A stretch of 8,960 nt of DNA from Acidobacteriota bacterium (GTDB taxonomy: Bacteria; Acidobacteriota; Vicinamibacteria; Vicinamibacterales; UBA8438): assembly GCA_012963185.1 (NCBI GenBank), contig DTWD01000571.1:1-8960 (forward strand). Reading direction: 5' to 3'. Below the pieces are notes generated by a model. It was not told the origin of the DNA and did no database searches. It was given only the letters and a program-made list of their open reading frames with translations. The translations under genes and the position numbers were made by a program. This document shows positions 6,999-8,960 of this stretch, piece after piece (within the stretch, counting starts at the first letter, position 1; every line of letters begins with the position of its first letter).

Positions 6999-7870
6999 TA
7001 ACTTAAGTACCTTTCGATCAGTGGAGCCAAATCGGTTCGTGTTTTCATGGGTATCGAATCGGCGCTAGTGATAATTGCACTGGACAGCGCGTCCACACAC
7101 TTACATTCGCGACTCACCGGTAACCGGGAAACTAAGTCTGCAATAATCTGTTTCGCCATTTTGGCATTCGCTTGCAAAGTTTCAATGATCATGTCGACAG
7201 TGACGTCATCATGGTCCGGATGCCAACAGTCATAATCCGTAACCAAAGCCAACGTCGCAAAGCAGATCTCCGCCTCTCGGGCCAACTTTGCCTCCTGCAG
7301 ATTCGTCATGCCGATCACGTCCATATTCCATGAGCGGTAAAGATTCGACTCTGCTAACGTCGAAAATTGTGGCCCCTCCATGCATAAATAGGTGCCACCT
7401 CGATGCACAGTAGCACCGACATCTGTCGCAGTATCAATAGCAATCCCACTCAACACTGGGCATAGCGGGTGAGCAAACGATACGTGCGCAACGATCCCAC
7501 CGCCAAAGAATGTACTAATTCGACCACGGGTCCGGTCAAAGAACTGGTCCGGAACTACAATATCTTGAGGGCGGTACTTCTCTTGTAAACTTCCGACCGC
7601 ACTAGCAGAAACAATCCATTCTGTACCGAGACATTTCAGTCCGAAAATATTCGCTCGGAAGTTTAATTCCGACGGAAGGATGCTGTGTCCCTTGCCATGT
7701 CGCGCTAAAAACGCGACCCGATGGCCGCGTAGATTTCCAATGACATACGGTGCCGAAGGCTTACCAAACGGAGTCTCTACTTCTCGTTCTTCGCAATCCG
7801 TAAGTTCATCGATGTCGTACAGACCGCTTCCGCCGATAATTCCAATCCGAACCTTGTCGTCTATAGCCAT
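6998..7870 (-). CDS. mtnP: S-methyl-5'-thioadenosine phosphorylase
   Basis: Cleaves 5'-methylthioadenosine with phosphate to adenine and 5-methylthioribose-1-phosphate, clearing a by-product of polyamine and quorum-signal synthesis. At 290 aa it matches the usual trimeric MTAP/PNP class length. GIIGGSGLYD (10-19) and RHGKGH (57-62) bind phosphate. SASAVGSL (88-95), EGPQFST (165-171) and IGMTNLQEAKLAREA (186-200) are family hallmarks. TDYDCWH (211-217) carries the two aspartates D212 and D214 that in human MTAP select the 6-amino purine, favouring MTA or adenosine over inosine/guanosine. ATG 7870 lies nine bases after the epimerase stop with a GGGA just upstream. It overlaps the downstream kinase by one base. 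A broader purine nucleoside phosphorylase activity cannot be excluded. Confidence 0.96.
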   Translation of the reverse strand: MAIDDKVRIGIIGGSGLYDIDELTDCEEREVETPFGKPSAPYVIGNLRGHRVAFLARHGKGHSILPSELNFRANIFGLKCLGTEWIVSASAVGSLQEKYRPQDIVVPDQFFDRTRGRISTFFGGGIVAHVSFAHPLCPVLSGIAIDTATDVGATVHRGGTYLCMEGPQFSTLAESNLYRSWNMDVIGMTNLQEAKLAREAEICFATLALVTDYDCWHPDHDDVTVDMIIETLQANAKMAKQIIADLVSRLPVSRECKCVDALSSAIITSADSIPMKTRTDLAPLIERYLS

Positions 7871-7879
7871 AATTCCCGA

Positions 7880-8287
7880 TCAGCCAGTTCTCTCTTGCTT
7901 TAGTTCGACGAGAACTCCGTGAGTACTTCGCGGATGAATGAATGCTACAAGAGAGCCCTGTGCTCCATTTCGAGGAGTATCATCGATCAACTGAACACCG
8001 CGTTCACGGAGATAATCCAAAACCTCGATGAGATCGTTCACGCGAAAGGTAATATGGTGGAGGCCCGCCCCTCGCCGTTCAATTGAACGAGCAATAGGAG
8101 ACTCCGGCGATGTCGCCTCCAACAACTCAAGCTTAGCATTCCCAGTCTCAACAAAATGCGCACGAACAGCCTGAGATGGCACGTCCTCTGTCACGTCAAC
8201 ATCCAGGCCGAGGCCATCGCGATAAAACTCAAGTGCCTTTTCCAAATCGTCGACGGCAATGCCTATGTGATCAAGTACAACTTTCAT
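7880..8287 (-). CDS. mce: Methylmalonyl-CoA epimerase
   Basis: Interconverts (2S)- and (2R)-methylmalonyl-CoA, feeding the B12-dependent mutase in propionyl-CoA metabolism. The 135 aa protein is a vicinal-oxygen-chelate (glyoxalase-like) fold of two beta-alpha-beta-beta-beta modules. It opens with LDHIGIAVDDLEKALEFY, containing metal-ligand-type H7. KLELLE (about 52-57), GLHHITFRVNDL (75-86) with H77/H78, and GVLVELKQ (124-131) with E128 supply the remaining expected ligand positions. The frame is open to 8362, but those extra 25 residues lie inside meaB and have no family similarity; ATG 8287, one base after the meaB stop, is the natural start, with GGGAG upstream. Adjacency to meaB strongly supports this role over other glyoxalase-fold enzymes. 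Confidence 0.95.
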   Translation of the reverse strand: MKVVLDHIGIAVDDLEKALEFYRDGLGLDVDVTEDVPSQAVRAHFVETGNAKLELLEATSPESPIARSIERRGAGLHHITFRVNDLIEVLDYLRERGVQLIDDTPRNGAQGSLVAFIHPRSTHGVLVELKQERTG

Positions 8288-8288
8288 A

Positions 8289-8960
8289 TCAACGATGACT
8301 CCCAAAAATGTTTTGCGCCAGCTTCTCCGCCGCCGTATAAGGATCGACTTCCCGAGAAACAATCCGATCGAGTGCCTCTTCTAACACTGTTGCCTCAGCT
8401 AGCGCAGTCCCAATTCTCCGACACAAAATCCCCTCAACGCGTGCACGTGCGCGTGCACGTGCACGTGCCTCATCAATACCACCACGCTTCACCAACTCAG
8501 AGATAGCTACTTCCAACTTATCAAGCCCATCGCCATTTAAGACCGAAGTTTTGATTACCGCCGGCAATTCCGAGTTGGGTTTGGGTGAACCGAGCGTTAA
8601 CATCGCTTCGATCTCAGATACTGTGCAGTCTGCACCAACGCGGTCTGATTTATTCACAACAAAGACATCCGCTATTTCCATAACACCAGCTTTTATCGCC
8701 TGCACATCATCGCCTGCACCAGGCGCAACGACAACGACTGACATATGCGCGGTACGACTGATGTCAACTTCTCCTTGTCCAACTCCAACAGTTTCGATCA
8801 CTACGATGTCAAAACCAGCTGCATCGAGAATGCTAACCGCATCATGTGTCGTAGGAGCCAAGCCTCCCAGCTGTCCCCTTGTCGCCATACTCCGAAAAAA
8901 GACACCAGGATCTAGTGTGTGGCCCTGCATGCGAATACGGTCTCCCAATAAAGCTCCCCC
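8289..8960 (-). CDS. meaB: Methylmalonyl-CoA mutase-associated GTPase MeaB, 5'-truncated by window edge
   Basis: G3E-family P-loop GTPase that chaperones methylmalonyl-CoA mutase, gating adenosylcobalamin loading and protecting the enzyme from inactivation. About 223 C-terminal residues are visible and the frame runs off the window, so the start and the Walker A loop are missing. The first residues GGALLGDRIRM match the conserved switch region after the P-loop, and DPGVFFRSMATRGQLGGL follows. The Walker B-like segment IVVIETVGVGQGEVD and VVVAPGAGDDVQAIKAGVMEIADVF are clear. The guanine-specificity motif is NKSD. The C-terminal arm contains an Ala-Arg run encoded by a hexamer repeat (8439-8468). 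A TTG at 8948 is in frame but is not the true start. The epimerase gene follows after one base; the mutase subunits are presumably upstream, outside the window. Confidence 0.95.
   Translation of the reverse strand, partial: GGALLGDRIRMQGHTLDPGVFFRSMATRGQLGGLAPTTHDAVSILDAAGFDIVVIETVGVGQGEVDISRTAHMSVVVVAPGAGDDVQAIKAGVMEIADVFVVNKSDRVGADCTVSEIEAMLTLGSPKPNSELPAVIKTSVLNGDGLDKLEVAISELVKRGGIDEARARARARARVEGILCRRIGTALAEATVLEEALDRIVSREVDPYTAAEKLAQNIFGSHR
8439..8468 (-). repeat. In-frame hexanucleotide tandem repeat (GCACGY x5) inside meaB
   Basis: Five consecutive six-base units, GCACGT or GCACGC on the minus strand, are in the meaB frame and encode five Ala-Arg dipeptides. Two units differ by a synonymous T/C change in the Arg codon, so the array is slightly degenerate. 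The unit contains overlapping GTGCAC and CACGTG palindromes. Gain or loss of a unit would keep the frame. Confidence 0.9.

Noticed and set aside
8288..8362. 25-residue N-terminal extension of the epimerase, rich in Arg
   Set aside because: It overlaps meaB, has no family similarity, and ATG 8287 begins exactly at the conserved epimerase N-terminus.

Overview
The window is a bacterial chromosomal segment in which every supportable gene lies on the minus strand. In transcription order, from high to low coordinates, it holds: meaB (5' end off the window), methylmalonyl-CoA epimerase, mtnP, a PfkB-family kinase, a small membrane protein resembling DUF6677, a 57-residue two-helix membrane protein, a VanZ-like membrane protein, an enoyl-CoA hydratase, ribH, nusB, lysS, a LolC/E-type permease and lolD (3' end off the window). 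Junctions are tight. Several genes overlap or are 1-18 bases apart (TAATG, ATGA and GTGACTGA junctions), and only one gap exceeds 20 bases (about 96-180 bases near 5907-6086, depending on one start codon). It reads as a long housekeeping operon or a chain of coupled operons. No tRNA, rRNA, CRISPR, insertion sequence, phage gene or convincing terminator was seen.

Region by region: (1) 7880-8960 encodes the chaperone and the epimerase of the methylmalonyl-CoA branch (propionyl-CoA to succinyl-CoA). The mutase itself is not in the window. (2) 6087-7870 pairs 5'-methylthioadenosine phosphorylase with a PfkB sugar or nucleoside kinase, overlapping by one base, which suggests linked nucleoside salvage. 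(3) 4945-5906 is a run of three small uncharacterised membrane proteins. The middle one is short and buried, and its stop overlaps the VanZ-like start. (4) 3211-4938 has an enoyl-CoA hydratase, then the widely conserved ribH-nusB pair (riboflavin synthesis and transcription antitermination). (5) 1-3218 has lysyl-tRNA synthetase followed by a Lol lipoprotein-release permease and its ATPase.

The LolCD machinery implies a diderm (outer-membrane) bacterium. The mix of B12-dependent methylmalonyl-CoA genes, mtnP-pfkB, the DUF6677-like gene, VanZ, ribH-nusB and lysS-lolC-lolD reminds me of Acidobacteriota (Vicinamibacteria-like) or a neighbouring deep lineage. That placement comes from recalled gene order and protein style, not from a search. 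Base composition is balanced rather than GC-rich, and start codons include GTG (lysS, nusB).

I see no new defence, mobile or biosynthetic system here. The observations most worth a look are the hidden 57-residue gene, the membrane-protein trio around it, the in-frame Ala-Arg hexamer repeat in meaB, and the mtnP-pfkB pair.
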